Positions 52,361 through 61,213 of a stretch of 64,000 nucleotides of DNA are shown here, piece by piece. The DNA comes from Parvularcula lutaonensis (GTDB lineage Bacteria; Pseudomonadota; Alphaproteobacteria; Caulobacterales; Parvularculaceae), in assembly GCF_014651915.1 (NCBI RefSeq), contig NZ_BMXU01000002.1, positions 439,507 to 503,506 on the forward strand, written 5' to 3'. The notes beneath the pieces are model-generated. The model was given only the letters and a program-made list of their open reading frames with translations. It was not told the origin of the DNA and made no database searches. The position numbers and the translations under genes were made by a program. Numbering within the stretch: the first letter of the stretch is position 1; each line of letters starts with the position of its first letter.

Positions 52361-52745
52361 GCCCGATGCGCGCCACTGCGACTTCCCGAGCCGCGGGGTG
52401 CGATGCAATCTCCCATTATCCCAACGACATAGGGCTTGTCCCCCGAGGTATGAGAGCACTTCGGAATAGTCGATGGGATTTTCCTATGGGGTGCGGCTTG
52501 CCGCATTTCCGTTTGGGAGCATGCGGGGCCGGACGCTTCTGAGGGGGAGTGTCAGGACTCCGGGGCACTTGAGGGGAGGTCACTGGCGCCCGCGATTCGC
52601 CAGTGATCCGGGAGCGATCCCGCCGTCTGCGGTCCGAACGTCCCATGATCGTCGGTGTGCCAAGGGCCGATGATTGGAGCGTCTGCAGGTGGTCATGCCA
52701 AGCCGGGGTCTCCGGCTCATGCAACCGACCCCCCGGGCCGAGGCG
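52361..52745. other. Intergenic region with a 9-bp inverted repeat
   Basis: No gene is supported in this 385-bp stretch. One clear structure is the inverted repeat TCACTGGCG (52580-52588) / CGCCAGTGA (52598-52606) with a 9-nt loop. No T-run follows. A function as terminator or binding site cannot be decided. Confidence 0.5.
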
Positions 52746-53513
52746 CTACTCCCTTCGGAGAAGCGTCTCGGTCAGGAAACTCCCGAGCGCCTGCGGCTTG
52801 AATGACGCCTTGATGGCGTCCCGGTCGTAGTCCGACTTCACCCAGTCGAGGAAATGCTGCCGACCAGGCTGAACGCTGTCTCGCCGAGCCGCCTCGACGT
52901 AGGTGTCGATGAAATGGTCGAGGACGCCTGTCTTGCCACTCTTGATATGGCCGAAACGGAGGGAAAGCTGCTCCCGCGCTTCTTCGAGCGATGTTTCCTC
53001 CTTCAGGAACTTGTAGAGGAATGCCCCCAACCCCGCCCGGTCTGCACCGGACTTGCAGTGCATCAGCGCCGGGTAGCGGATCGACCGGAAAAGCTCGTCG
53101 ATCTCGAACAGGAACTCCGGCTTCGGTGCCTCGCGGGAATAGGCGCGCAGGTCGATCATCTCGATCCCGGCCTCCTCGCATGCCTCGCGTTCGAGGTGCC
53201 AATAGCCCGGCTGGCGCTCATTGTTTCGAAGGCCCCGCAGGTTGATAATGGTCTTGAGGCCACGCTCTCCCCATGACTTGATGTCCTGCGGCGATGGCTG
53301 GGCCGAGCGGACCATGTCGCCTGAGATCCAGTGCTCGTTGCGGTGCAATTTACGCAGGAAACCATGATCCTCGAGCCAAAGCGACCGCCACGCGGCACGG
53401 TGCCCGGCCTCGGTTTCGAACTCTTCGGGAAGAAGGAAAACGCCCATCGGCGGGCCTTTGGCCAAGAAATCCCGCGACGGCAAGGCTGCGGCGTTTGCCC
53501 GGACCGGCTCCAT
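52746..53513 (-). CDS. Tyrosine phosphatase family protein
   Basis: A 255-residue protein with the PTP/DSP signature HCKSGADRAG at 152-161 (Cys153, Arg159) and an upstream SREAP loop that could carry a general acid. The N-terminal half has HRNEHWISGDMVRSAQP, typical of this bacterial atypical-DSP group. ATG 53513 is used; ATG 53447 with AAAGG 7 nt upstream is a credible shorter start. Substrate unknown. Confidence 0.85.
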   Translation of the reverse strand: MEPVRANAAALPSRDFLAKGPPMGVFLLPEEFETEAGHRAAWRSLWLEDHGFLRKLHRNEHWISGDMVRSAQPSPQDIKSWGERGLKTIINLRGLRNNERQPGYWHLEREACEEAGIEMIDLRAYSREAPKPEFLFEIDELFRSIRYPALMHCKSGADRAGLGAFLYKFLKEETSLEEAREQLSLRFGHIKSGKTGVLDHFIDTYVEAARRDSVQPGRQHFLDWVKSDYDRDAIKASFKPQALGSFLTETLLRRE

Positions 53514-53550
53514 GAGGTAAGATTTTGTTCACCTTTCAGGGGCGGTGGGT

Positions 53551-54993
53551 ATGGTCAGGGTCATTACAGTGCATGGCACGTTTGCCGGGGACTCCAAGGT
53601 TTCCGGCACGAAGTGGTGGCAGAAGGGCTCTCCCTTCCTCACCAGGCTTCAGGAACTCATCCGTGAGCCGCTCCAGGTCGAACCGTTCCAGTGGTCCGGT
53701 GCGAACTCCGAAATCGACCGCCGGAAGGCGGGCAACCGCCTCGCCGGTGAGATCGCATCGTCGCAGGTGCCGCCTATCGTCATCGGGCACAGCCATGGAG
53801 GCTCGGCCGCCATTCAGGCCCTCCTGCTGCGTTATCTCAAGGACGGCGTGAAGGCGCGCGAGCGCATCAGGGGCGTGGTGACGATCGGTACGCCGATGTT
53901 CCGCTTCCGCTCGAACCGCAACCCGTTTTCCCAGTTCGACGTCGTTGGGCGGTTGATGCTCCTGTTTGCGATCGGCCTGATCGCGATGAAGCTTGGCGAG
54001 CTTGCAACAGACACCTATGACGGTCGCGAAGTGACCGGCTTCGTCACTGGTCTTCTCGAAGTCGCCCTGTCGCTGCAGGTCTTGCTCGCTGCACTGATCA
54101 TCGGTGGCCTGTTCCTCTACACGAGGCGCAACTGGAAGCGGCAGGGGCTGTTCAAGAAGAATGCCCTCTACCCGGTTTTCCGCCACGCCTATCTCGCGCT
54201 CAACCATGAGAATGACGAAGCTATCAACGGCCTCCAGAAGGCGCGGGCCCTCAAGCCGAAGCTGGTCAAGCGCGGCACGGTCTTCGTGAGCATCTTTTCG
54301 GGGCTGTCCTTCGTCCTGCTTGCGATGTTCTTCGGCGTGCAACTCCTGGAGATCGGCAATGTTCCGATCCCGCCGGTGGTCGGCGAGAGCTATGGTCTCT
54401 TGGAAGACAACATCATCTACCCGGCACAGGACGCACTCTATGCCGCAGCGCCCAACCTCGCCGAGAGCCCGGTCTTCCGCCAGCTGCTCGAGGTCTTCAC
54501 GGTCGTCCCAGTGGGTGCTGTCGTGCTGTTCTCAGCCATCGTCGCGGTCCTGACCTCGTTCGTCGTCACGCCGGGCCTTTCGGAATTCGTCTCCACCCAG
54601 ATCAAGTCCCAGAGCTTCGGGGATGACGGCTATGGCGAAACCATCGAGCGCGTCGCGCCGGGTCTCGACTTCGAGCAATCTTCGGTCGGCACCCTGCCGC
54701 AGGAGATCGAGGACGAGATGATCAAGGCTTCCGAAGAGGATGCCGGCGCGGCGATCCAGCGCCTGCGGGAGCTCCTGTCTTCCGGCGAGCTTCTCGACAG
54801 CAAAGGCGCGGACCTCATTGCCCAGTCGGTGAAGTTCGAGAAGTCAGAACTGCTCCACAACGCCTATTTCCACTCGCCCCTCTTCATCAAGTATCTCGCC
54901 GCGCTGATGATCGAGCGCTTCGGGCTGACGCCGTCTCAAGCGTTCGAGGCCGATGCTGATGCGCGGGCGATGCTCGCGCTTGTGAGGGGCTGA
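53551..54993 (+). CDS. Membrane-embedded alpha/beta hydrolase-like protein
   Basis: A 480-residue protein from ATG 53551 (AGGGG 8 nt upstream). The N-terminal half has the lipase-like oxyanion VHGTFAG and the nucleophile elbow GHSHGG (Ser81), followed by TIGTPMFRF. Unusually, at least four hydrophobic helices (about 130-150, 168-190, 240-262, 318-340) interrupt the later part, so the hydrolase is fused to a membrane domain. The C-terminus (about 370-480) is acidic and helical. Activity as a lipase or esterase is inferred from motifs only. Confidence 0.7.
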   Translation: MVRVITVHGTFAGDSKVSGTKWWQKGSPFLTRLQELIREPLQVEPFQWSGANSEIDRRKAGNRLAGEIASSQVPPIVIGHSHGGSAAIQALLLRYLKDGVKARERIRGVVTIGTPMFRFRSNRNPFSQFDVVGRLMLLFAIGLIAMKLGELATDTYDGREVTGFVTGLLEVALSLQVLLAALIIGGLFLYTRRNWKRQGLFKKNALYPVFRHAYLALNHENDEAINGLQKARALKPKLVKRGTVFVSIFSGLSFVLLAMFFGVQLLEIGNVPIPPVVGESYGLLEDNIIYPAQDALYAAAPNLAESPVFRQLLEVFTVVPVGAVVLFSAIVAVLTSFVVTPGLSEFVSTQIKSQSFGDDGYGETIERVAPGLDFEQSSVGTLPQEIEDEMIKASEEDAGAAIQRLRELLSSGELLDSKGADLIAQSVKFEKSELLHNAYFHSPLFIKYLAALMIERFGLTPSQAFEADADARAMLALVRG

Positions 54994-55055
54994 CCGCCGC
55001 ATCCCCCTGAATGCGGCTGGTCAGAGCAGGTCACCCCCGCTACGCGCTTACCCCT

Positions 55056-55340
55056 ATGGACGCGCCCGAACCTACCACCTCGCATGATCGCCATGATAAC
55101 AAACGCAACGACGCCAAGCGGAAGGCCATTCGGATGATGGCGTGGACCGTGGGCATCCTCGTGGTGCTCGTGGTCCTCGCCATGGTTCTCGCGGATCCGC
55201 AGTTTCTCGACATGCGCCTTTCGGTGCTCCTGAAACTGGGTGCCGGTGTTCTGGCGACGATCCTTCTCGCCGCCGGGCTCATGGCCGCATCGTTCTATTC
55301 CGATACGAGCGGCCATGATGATGACGCTCCGGGCGTCTAG
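55056..55340 (+). CDS. Hypothetical small membrane protein
   Basis: A 94-residue protein (a longer start at 55011 is possible) with a charged N-terminus rich in His/Asp/Lys (HDRHDNKRNDAKRK) and two hydrophobic helices (about residues 27-46 and 58-76). The C-terminus is acidic (HDDDAP). No family recognised. Its stop overlaps the convergent amt stop by 4 bp. Confidence 0.65.
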   Translation: MDAPEPTTSHDRHDNKRNDAKRKAIRMMAWTVGILVVLVVLAMVLADPQFLDMRLSVLLKLGAGVLATILLAAGLMAASFYSDTSGHDDDAPGV

Positions 55341-56707
55341 GCGCTCGCTCCAGCGAGCCCCGTGTCAGGTCCCGTCGAGACATGGGTGGCGGTCACATCC
55401 GCCGCGCCGTTGAGGCTGAACTCGGGATAGGCGCTGATTCCCATCTCGGCCCGGTCCAGGCCGTCTTCCTGGCTCTTGTCGCAGGCCCGGATGCCGATCG
55501 TGTATTTCAGCGCTGCCCAGACGGCGAGGCTGACGAGGAAGACGAAGGCACCGATCGAGACCACACCCAGAAGCTGGACGCCGAACGAGGCTTCGGGGTT
55601 GGACAGTGGCACGACCAGCGTCCCGAGCACGCCTGCGAACAGGTGCGCGGGGATCGCGCCGACCACGTCATCGATCTTCAGCTTGTCCAGCAGCAGCGTG
55701 CCGAAGACCACCGTGACGCCGCCGAGGACACCGATGAACGCAGCAAGCGGCAGGGACGGCGTCAGCGGCTCGGCTGTGATCGCCACGAGCCCGCCAATGG
55801 CGCCGTTGAGGGCGAACGGCAGGACCGGGCGACTGAACAGGACCTGGCTGACCACCATGGCGCCGAGGACACCGGAGGCAGCCGCGATGTTCGTGTTGAC
55901 GAAGACATCGGCCACTTGCGTTGCTGCATCGAGGCTCCCAAGGGCCAGCACCGAGCCGCCATTGAATCCGAACCAGCCAAACCACAGGATGAAGGTGCCG
56001 AGCGTGGCGAGCGGCAGATTGGAGCCGGGCATCGCGACGACCTCACCATTGGGGCCATACTTGCCGGTACGCGGGCCCAGCAGCAGGACCCCGGCCAGGG
56101 CAGCCCAGCCACCCACGGAGTGAACGAGCGTCGAGCCTGCGAAGTCGGAGAAGCCGAGATTGTCTAGCCAGCCCGAACCCCACTCCCACGACGCCTGGAT
56201 CGGGTAGATCACGCCTGTGAGAACCGCGACGAAGGCCAGGAAAGGCCAAAGCTTGATGCGCTCGGCAAGCGTGCCCGAGACGATCGACGCAGCCGTCGCC
56301 ACGAAGACCATCTGGAAATACCAGTCAGAGCTTGCCGCGTAGCCTGTGTCCAGGGGTGCCTCGTCAGCGGGGTTCCAGAAAGCGCCGGCGAACCCGAGCA
56401 CCCCATTGAACTCACCCGGATAGGCGAGGTTGTAGCCGATGAACCAGAACATCAGTCCGGCAATCGAATAGAGCGCGATGTTCTTGAGGCAGATGACGCC
56501 CGCATTCTTGGACCGGACGAGACCGACCTCCAGCATGCAGAAGCCTGCCGCCATGAACATGACCACCATGCCCGCGATGAGAAAGAGGAAGGTGTTGAAG
56601 ACGAAAGCTGTTTCGGGAGCGACCTGTGACGCTTCCTGGGCGGCAGCGGTGCCCGTTGAGAAGAGGAGGGCTGCACCAGCGGACAGCCATAGGAGAGTTC
56701 GGCGCAT
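55337..56707 (-). CDS. amt: Ammonium transporter Amt
   Basis: A 456-residue Amt/MEP/Rh channel with a cleavable N-terminal leader (about 1-23, ending TAAAQEAS). The 11-helix core shows DFAGSTLVHSVGGWAALAGV, then FILWFGWFGFNGGS and later PAHLFAGVLGTLVVP with the pore His residues. It imports ammonium/ammonia. No glnK is adjacent, which is uncommon for amtB. The C-terminal tail is short and cytoplasmic. Confidence 0.96.
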   Translation of the reverse strand: MRRTLLWLSAGAALLFSTGTAAAQEASQVAPETAFVFNTFLFLIAGMVVMFMAAGFCMLEVGLVRSKNAGVICLKNIALYSIAGLMFWFIGYNLAYPGEFNGVLGFAGAFWNPADEAPLDTGYAASSDWYFQMVFVATAASIVSGTLAERIKLWPFLAFVAVLTGVIYPIQASWEWGSGWLDNLGFSDFAGSTLVHSVGGWAALAGVLLLGPRTGKYGPNGEVVAMPGSNLPLATLGTFILWFGWFGFNGGSVLALGSLDAATQVADVFVNTNIAAASGVLGAMVVSQVLFSRPVLPFALNGAIGGLVAITAEPLTPSLPLAAFIGVLGGVTVVFGTLLLDKLKIDDVVGAIPAHLFAGVLGTLVVPLSNPEASFGVQLLGVVSIGAFVFLVSLAVWAALKYTIGIRACDKSQEDGLDRAEMGISAYPEFSLNGAADVTATHVSTGPDTGLAGASA

Positions 56708-56936
56708 CGAATCATGTCCCTTGTTCGCACTTGCGAGATGTTGCGTTGCAAAACTGTCAATTTACAAGGGGCAAGAGCGAGAAAGATGCAGCGTGAGGCC
56801 GTATGGCAACGGACAATAGCTGTGCGGTGCGAAAAACGAGGGAGATTCCTAACGTTCTTGGTGCTCGAGGCCTCGTGCATTAGCGTTCCGGGCAAAGAAG
56901 CCTGCGGACACGGCGGCGCGAAAGACCAGGGACGGA

Positions 56937-58625
56937 ATGATGGGGTTCACGAGAGCCAGACCGGCGTGGGCGGTGATCGGCGCCGCCGCGCTTTATGCGT
57001 GCAGTGGCGGCGGAGGCAGCGACAGCGAGAACGCACCACCCGTGACGACCGCACCTCCCCCTGCAGGGCCGAGCGGTCCGGTCCAGCAGGCCGAAGCGGC
57101 CGATTTTGCCGAGGAGGCCGTGCTCCGCGGCTTGACGCACCGAACGGCCTACACCCCGGCAGTGGGACCGATGGAGCGGCAATATGCCGGCGGTGCCGCT
57201 TCGGGCGATGTCGACGGCGATGATGACCTTGATCTCGTCGTGGTCGGCGGCGATGGGCATGCGAACCGTCTCTATCTCAATAACGGCAGTGGCTCCTTCA
57301 CCGAGAGCGCAGCAGCTGCGGGCATCGCCTTCACCAAATCGGCAACGGAGAACCACCCGCATTCGGGACCCGCGCTCGCTGACATGGACGGGGACGGGGA
57401 TCTCGACCTCTTCCTCGGCGGTCTCGGCGGGGCGCCGAGCATGATCTTCGAGAATGACGGGTCCGGAGCATTTTCCGATGCGACCGCAGGGTCCGGTCTG
57501 GAATTCATGACCTCGGTCAACTCGATCTCCGCTGCCTTCGGCGATTATGACCTCGACGGCGATCTCGATCTTGCCCTTGCCCACTGGGGCACGCCCCGGG
57601 ACCAGGACTTCCCTGGCGAGACGGAGACCCTTTGGCGCAATGACAGCGATAGCTCAGGCATCAGGTTCACCGCCGTCAGTGCGCCTGCAAATATCTCGGC
57701 AGGCCTCGACCTTGGCAGCACCGTCGGGGTCCTGGGCGAAGACCATGATTACTCCTTTGCCCCGTCCTTCGTCGATCTCGATGGCGATCGGTACCCTGAG
57801 CTTCTCATGGTGGCGGACTTCGGCACGTCCAATGTCTTCCGCAACAATGGCGACGGGACATTCTCCAAGATGACCGACCGCGCTGTCATCAATGACAGCA
57901 ACGGCATGGGCTCGGCTGTCGGTGACTATGACCGCGATGGGGACTTCGACTGGTTCGTCAGCTCCATCAACGGCAACCGCCTCTACGAGAACACAGACGG
58001 TGACTTCGCGACCTCCTCGGTCTACCTTGATATCGAGAGCGGAGGCTGGGGCTGGGGATCCTGCTTCGCCGACTTCAATGCCGATGGGTACACGGATATC
58101 TACCAGACCAATGGCTGGTTCGCCAATGACCCTCCGGGTGCGTCGGACTACCAGACCGATCCTTCTCACCTCTGGATGAACAGTGGGGGGCGGGGCTTCT
58201 CAGACCTGGCCGGTGCCTCGAACATGCTCGACCGGAAGCAGGGGCGGGCTGTGGTCTGCGATGACTTCACCGGCGACGGGGCGGTCGATGCTCTCCTCCT
58301 GACCTATGACCAGCAACAACAGCAATATCTTTGGGTCAATCAGCAGACAGATCATAACTTTTTGAAGGTCCGCCTCGAAGGCCTGCCACCGAACACGCAA
58401 GGCATCGGCGCGAGGGTCGCTGTTTCCGCAGGGGGAGCGACGCAGTACGGTCTCGTCACGATCAACTCGGGCTTTACGGCGCACGGCTCCACCGAGCAGC
58501 TTTTTGGCCTGGGTGATGCCGATACCGTCAGCGGGGTTGAGGTCATCTGGCCCGACGGGCTGACCTCGATCATCGCGAATCCCGCGGCGAACAGCACCCT
58601 GACGATCAGGCATCCTTCGCTCTGA
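56937..58625 (+). CDS. CRTAC1-type lipoprotein with VCBS repeats and UnbV/ASPIC domain
   Basis: A 562-residue protein. The signal peptide ends in a lipobox-like LYAC (about 20-23), followed by a Gly/Ser/Pro linker. Several FG-GAP/VCBS calcium-binding repeats follow, each with a D-x-D-G-D-x-D loop (DVDGDDDLDLVVV, DMDGDGDLDLFL, YDLDGDLDLAL, YDRDGDFDWF). The C-terminal about 85 residues, GIGARVAVSAGG and GVEVIWPDG, are the UnbV/ASPIC domain. Predicted extracellular beta-propeller; role unknown. Confidence 0.88.
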   Translation: MMGFTRARPAWAVIGAAALYACSGGGGSDSENAPPVTTAPPPAGPSGPVQQAEAADFAEEAVLRGLTHRTAYTPAVGPMERQYAGGAASGDVDGDDDLDLVVVGGDGHANRLYLNNGSGSFTESAAAAGIAFTKSATENHPHSGPALADMDGDGDLDLFLGGLGGAPSMIFENDGSGAFSDATAGSGLEFMTSVNSISAAFGDYDLDGDLDLALAHWGTPRDQDFPGETETLWRNDSDSSGIRFTAVSAPANISAGLDLGSTVGVLGEDHDYSFAPSFVDLDGDRYPELLMVADFGTSNVFRNNGDGTFSKMTDRAVINDSNGMGSAVGDYDRDGDFDWFVSSINGNRLYENTDGDFATSSVYLDIESGGWGWGSCFADFNADGYTDIYQTNGWFANDPPGASDYQTDPSHLWMNSGGRGFSDLAGASNMLDRKQGRAVVCDDFTGDGAVDALLLTYDQQQQQYLWVNQQTDHNFLKVRLEGLPPNTQGIGARVAVSAGGATQYGLVTINSGFTAHGSTEQLFGLGDADTVSGVEVIWPDGLTSIIANPAANSTLTIRHPSL

Positions 58626-58700
58626 ACTGCGACCGGAACTCGCGAAGGGCGGGAACTGTCCTTATATCCGACTGGCTCAGTTTTCCGGGAGGGATGAAGC

Positions 58701-59288
58701 GTGCGCTATTTCGCGATGATCTTGGCGGCGGTGATGCTGGCCTCGTGCGGCATCAACGACGTGCCGGAGAAAAAGAACAATCTCGATGCGGCCTGGTCCG
58801 AGGTGCAGAACCAGTACCAGCGCCGGGCCGACCTGATCCCCAATCTCGTGCGGACCGTCGAAGGCTTTGCCCAGCAGGAGCGCGAGGTCCTTACCGACGT
58901 GATCGAGGCGCGGGCCAAGGCCACGTCGATCGAGATCACCGCCGATGATCTTACGGACCCGGACAAGCTCGCCCAGTTCGAAGCTGCGCAGCAACAGCTC
59001 TCCGGCGCCCTGTCCCGGCTGATGGTGACGGTCGAGCGCTATCCCGAACTTCGCTCGAACGAGAATTTCCTCGCGCTCCAGTCCCAGCTCGAGGGGACGG
59101 AGAACCGTATAGCCGTGGCCCGACGGGACTATATCGAAGCCGTCCGCGACTACAATCGTGAGTTCATGGTCATTCCCGATCGTTGGGTGGCGGCGATCTT
59201 CAACGGCTCCTACGAACCCGCGGCGACCTTCGAAGCCGCGCCCGAGGCGCAAAGCGCTCCCGAGGTCGATTTCGGGCGGGACGGCTGA
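58701..59288 (+). CDS. LemA family lipoprotein
   Basis: A 195-residue protein starting at GTG 58701 with GGGAGG 8 nt upstream. The leader ends in LASC (lipobox). The helical LemA body has LDAAWSEVQNQYQRRADLIPNLVRTV and YIEAVRDYNREF. It heads a three-gene run with two TPM-domain proteins, a frequent arrangement of unknown envelope function. Confidence 0.93.
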   Translation: MRYFAMILAAVMLASCGINDVPEKKNNLDAAWSEVQNQYQRRADLIPNLVRTVEGFAQQEREVLTDVIEARAKATSIEITADDLTDPDKLAQFEAAQQQLSGALSRLMVTVERYPELRSNENFLALQSQLEGTENRIAVARRDYIEAVRDYNREFMVIPDRWVAAIFNGSYEPAATFEAAPEAQSAPEVDFGRDG

Positions 59289-59293
59289 TCGTC

Positions 59294-60118
59294 TTGCGGG
59301 CTTTTCTCCTCCTTGTCCTGATGTTCGGCGTGGCGTGGGCGCAGGAGTTTCCTGAGCTTACCGGCCGGGTGGTGGATGAAGCCGACATCCTCTCGCCACA
59401 GACGGAAGCCGAGCTGACCCGCATGCTGGCCGAGTGGGAGGAGAAATCCTCCGACCAGATCGTGGTCGTGACCGTTCCCGATCTCGGCGGCCAGGCGATC
59501 GAGGAGTTCGGCGTTGCCCTTGGCCGGGCGTGGGGTATCGGCGTAGACAAGGGCACCGACGGCAGGAGCCTCGACAATGGTGCGATCCTCATCGTCGCTC
59601 CCAACGACCGGCAGGTGCGCATCGAGGTCGGGTACGGCCTCGAGGGTACGCTGACGGATGCCCTGACATCGACGATCATCCGGCGAGGTATCCTGCCGGC
59701 GTTCCGCGAAGGAGACTTCGACCGCGGGGTCATGACGGGTGTCGAGGGGATGCTGGCGGTCCTTGAGGGCGAGGAAGCAGAATGGCTGCAGCGTCGCCAA
59801 CGCGCCGGTTCCCGACCGGTCGCGGAAGGGGAAGGCGGCATACCCTGGCCGCTTATCATTTTCATTGTCATCTTTATCCTTCCCTCGATCTTCCGCAGCC
59901 GGAGGGGGGTTCTCTATGATAGCGACCGGCGCAGGCGGCGCTGGGATGACGGCAATGATGCACTGGCGTGGATCATTGCTTCGGAAATGATGAAGGGATC
60001 GCGTCGCGGCGGCGGCTGGGGCAGCGGCGGCTCCTTTGGCGGAAGCGGCGGAGGGTTCGGCGGTTTTTCGGGTGGCGGCGGCAGCTTTGGCGGAGGAGGA
60101 GCTTCGGGATCATGGTAG
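59294..60118 (+). CDS. TPM domain protein with Gly-rich tail (YgcG-like)
   Basis: A 274-residue protein, most likely from the TTG at 59294, giving a signal peptide (LLLVLMFGVAWAQ). The TPM domain spans about 20-150 (GRVVDEADILSPQTEAELTRML, IEVGYGLEGTLTDA), then a transmembrane helix (PLIIFIVIFILPSIF) and a C-terminal Gly/Ser-rich tail (GGSFGGSGGGFGGF). Typical partner of LemA. It overlaps the next gene by 7 bp. Confidence 0.88.
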   Translation: MRAFLLLVLMFGVAWAQEFPELTGRVVDEADILSPQTEAELTRMLAEWEEKSSDQIVVVTVPDLGGQAIEEFGVALGRAWGIGVDKGTDGRSLDNGAILIVAPNDRQVRIEVGYGLEGTLTDALTSTIIRRGILPAFREGDFDRGVMTGVEGMLAVLEGEEAEWLQRRQRAGSRPVAEGEGGIPWPLIIFIVIFILPSIFRSRRGVLYDSDRRRRRWDDGNDALAWIIASEMMKGSRRGGGWGSGGSFGGSGGGFGGFSGGGGSFGGGGASGSW

Positions 60119-60735
60119 ATCTGTTCACTGAAGAAGAGCGCGAACGCCTTGAAAAGGCGGTCGCTGCTGCCGAAGCACGAACCAGCGCCGAGATCGTGGT
60201 GATGGTGAAACGCGGTGCCACCGACTATGCCGCGGTGGAGGTAATGGCCGCGGCGATCGCCTCGCTGGCGCTGCCAGCCGCACTCCTCCCGTTCACGGCG
60301 ATTCCAGCCTTCGTCATCTGGGTGGCACAGCTGGCTCTTTTTGCGATTCTCGCAATCCTCTTGCCGATGGTTTCTGCAGGTCGTTTCCTTGTTGGCCGTG
60401 AGCGGGTGGCGCGGGACGTGCGGGCGGTGGCGGAGGCGGAGTTCTACGCCCATGGCCTGCGCCGGACGAGCAAACGCGCGGCTGTCCTCCTGATGGTGGC
60501 CATGCGCGAGCACCGCATCGAGGTCCTGGCCGACGACGCGGCGCAGGCGGTGATCGACAGCATCGACAGGGCCGACTGGGAGGAGATCATCGGCAGGCTC
60601 GCTGCACGCCTCCGCGAGGGTGCGGTGGTCGAGGGCCTCGAAGATGCAGTCTCCCTCATAGCCGACGCGCTGGAGACCCGCCTTCCGCCAGAAGAGGGCA
60701 AGGCGGACGAGTTACCCAATGTGATCGTGCACTGA
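60112..60735 (+). CDS. Second TPM domain protein
   Basis: A 207-residue protein from ATG 60112, overlapping the previous stop. It has FTEEERERLEKAVAAAEARTSAEIVVMV at the N-terminus, two or three hydrophobic segments (about 42-60 and 68-92), and a C-terminal TPM-like part with KRAAVLLMVAMREHRIEVLAD. It completes the LemA-TPM-TPM set. Confidence 0.85.
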   Translation: MVDLFTEEERERLEKAVAAAEARTSAEIVVMVKRGATDYAAVEVMAAAIASLALPAALLPFTAIPAFVIWVAQLALFAILAILLPMVSAGRFLVGRERVARDVRAVAEAEFYAHGLRRTSKRAAVLLMVAMREHRIEVLADDAAQAVIDSIDRADWEEIIGRLAARLREGAVVEGLEDAVSLIADALETRLPPEEGKADELPNVIVH

Positions 60736-61213
60736 GGAACGTGCCAGGCGGGCTCTTTGACGCTGCGCATTCCGGGTTGATCCTGCGTCGGTGAACGCCC
60801 TGGTGCGTACTGTTTGGATTCCGGGCTCGCTCTTCGAGCGCCCCGGGATGACAGCGGCACTGAGATCCGCCCGTGTGTGGTTTTGAGAAAATCAGGTAAC
60901 GGAGCGGACGCTAGGGATCGCTTCCAGTATAATTTGTATGCGGGCCTTTAGCGTCCGCTCCCGGTCTTTAAGCGAGGGGCCCACAGAGCACTTCAAGCCC
61001 GCGTCCAGCGCCAAAGGGTTGTCATCCTAGGGCGCAGGAACACCGCCCCGCCGCCAAACCGTGACGAACCCGGACTGTCCTGATTAGCGGTGAGGACGGT
61101 CAGGATACGCTGGCTGGTGGGAGCGGGGATTTCTTTTCTGATGCTCACCACGGCCTGGCCGTGGGAAGCGCCTTGGGGGGAGCGCCATTCCCAAAGCAAT
61201 CGGGGGTAGGCGC
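60736..61213. other. Intergenic region with REP-like palindrome
   Basis: No gene is supported here. At 60814-60855 the sequence ggattccgggctcg..cgagcgccccgggatgaca folds into an imperfect hairpin with the arms ending GGATTCCGGG and CCCGGGATGA, resembling REP-type extragenic palindromes of alphaproteobacteria. A similar half-copy appears at about 60769 (attccgggttgatcc). Confidence 0.5.
60901..60961. repeat. Perfect 13-bp inverted repeat
   Basis: GGAGCGGACGCTA (60901-60913) and TAGCGTCCGCTCC (60949-60961) are exact inverse complements 35 nt apart. The enclosed stretch includes CCAGTATAATTTG, which is AT-rich. It could be a hairpin, a mobile miniature element or a regulator site. Confidence 0.6.
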
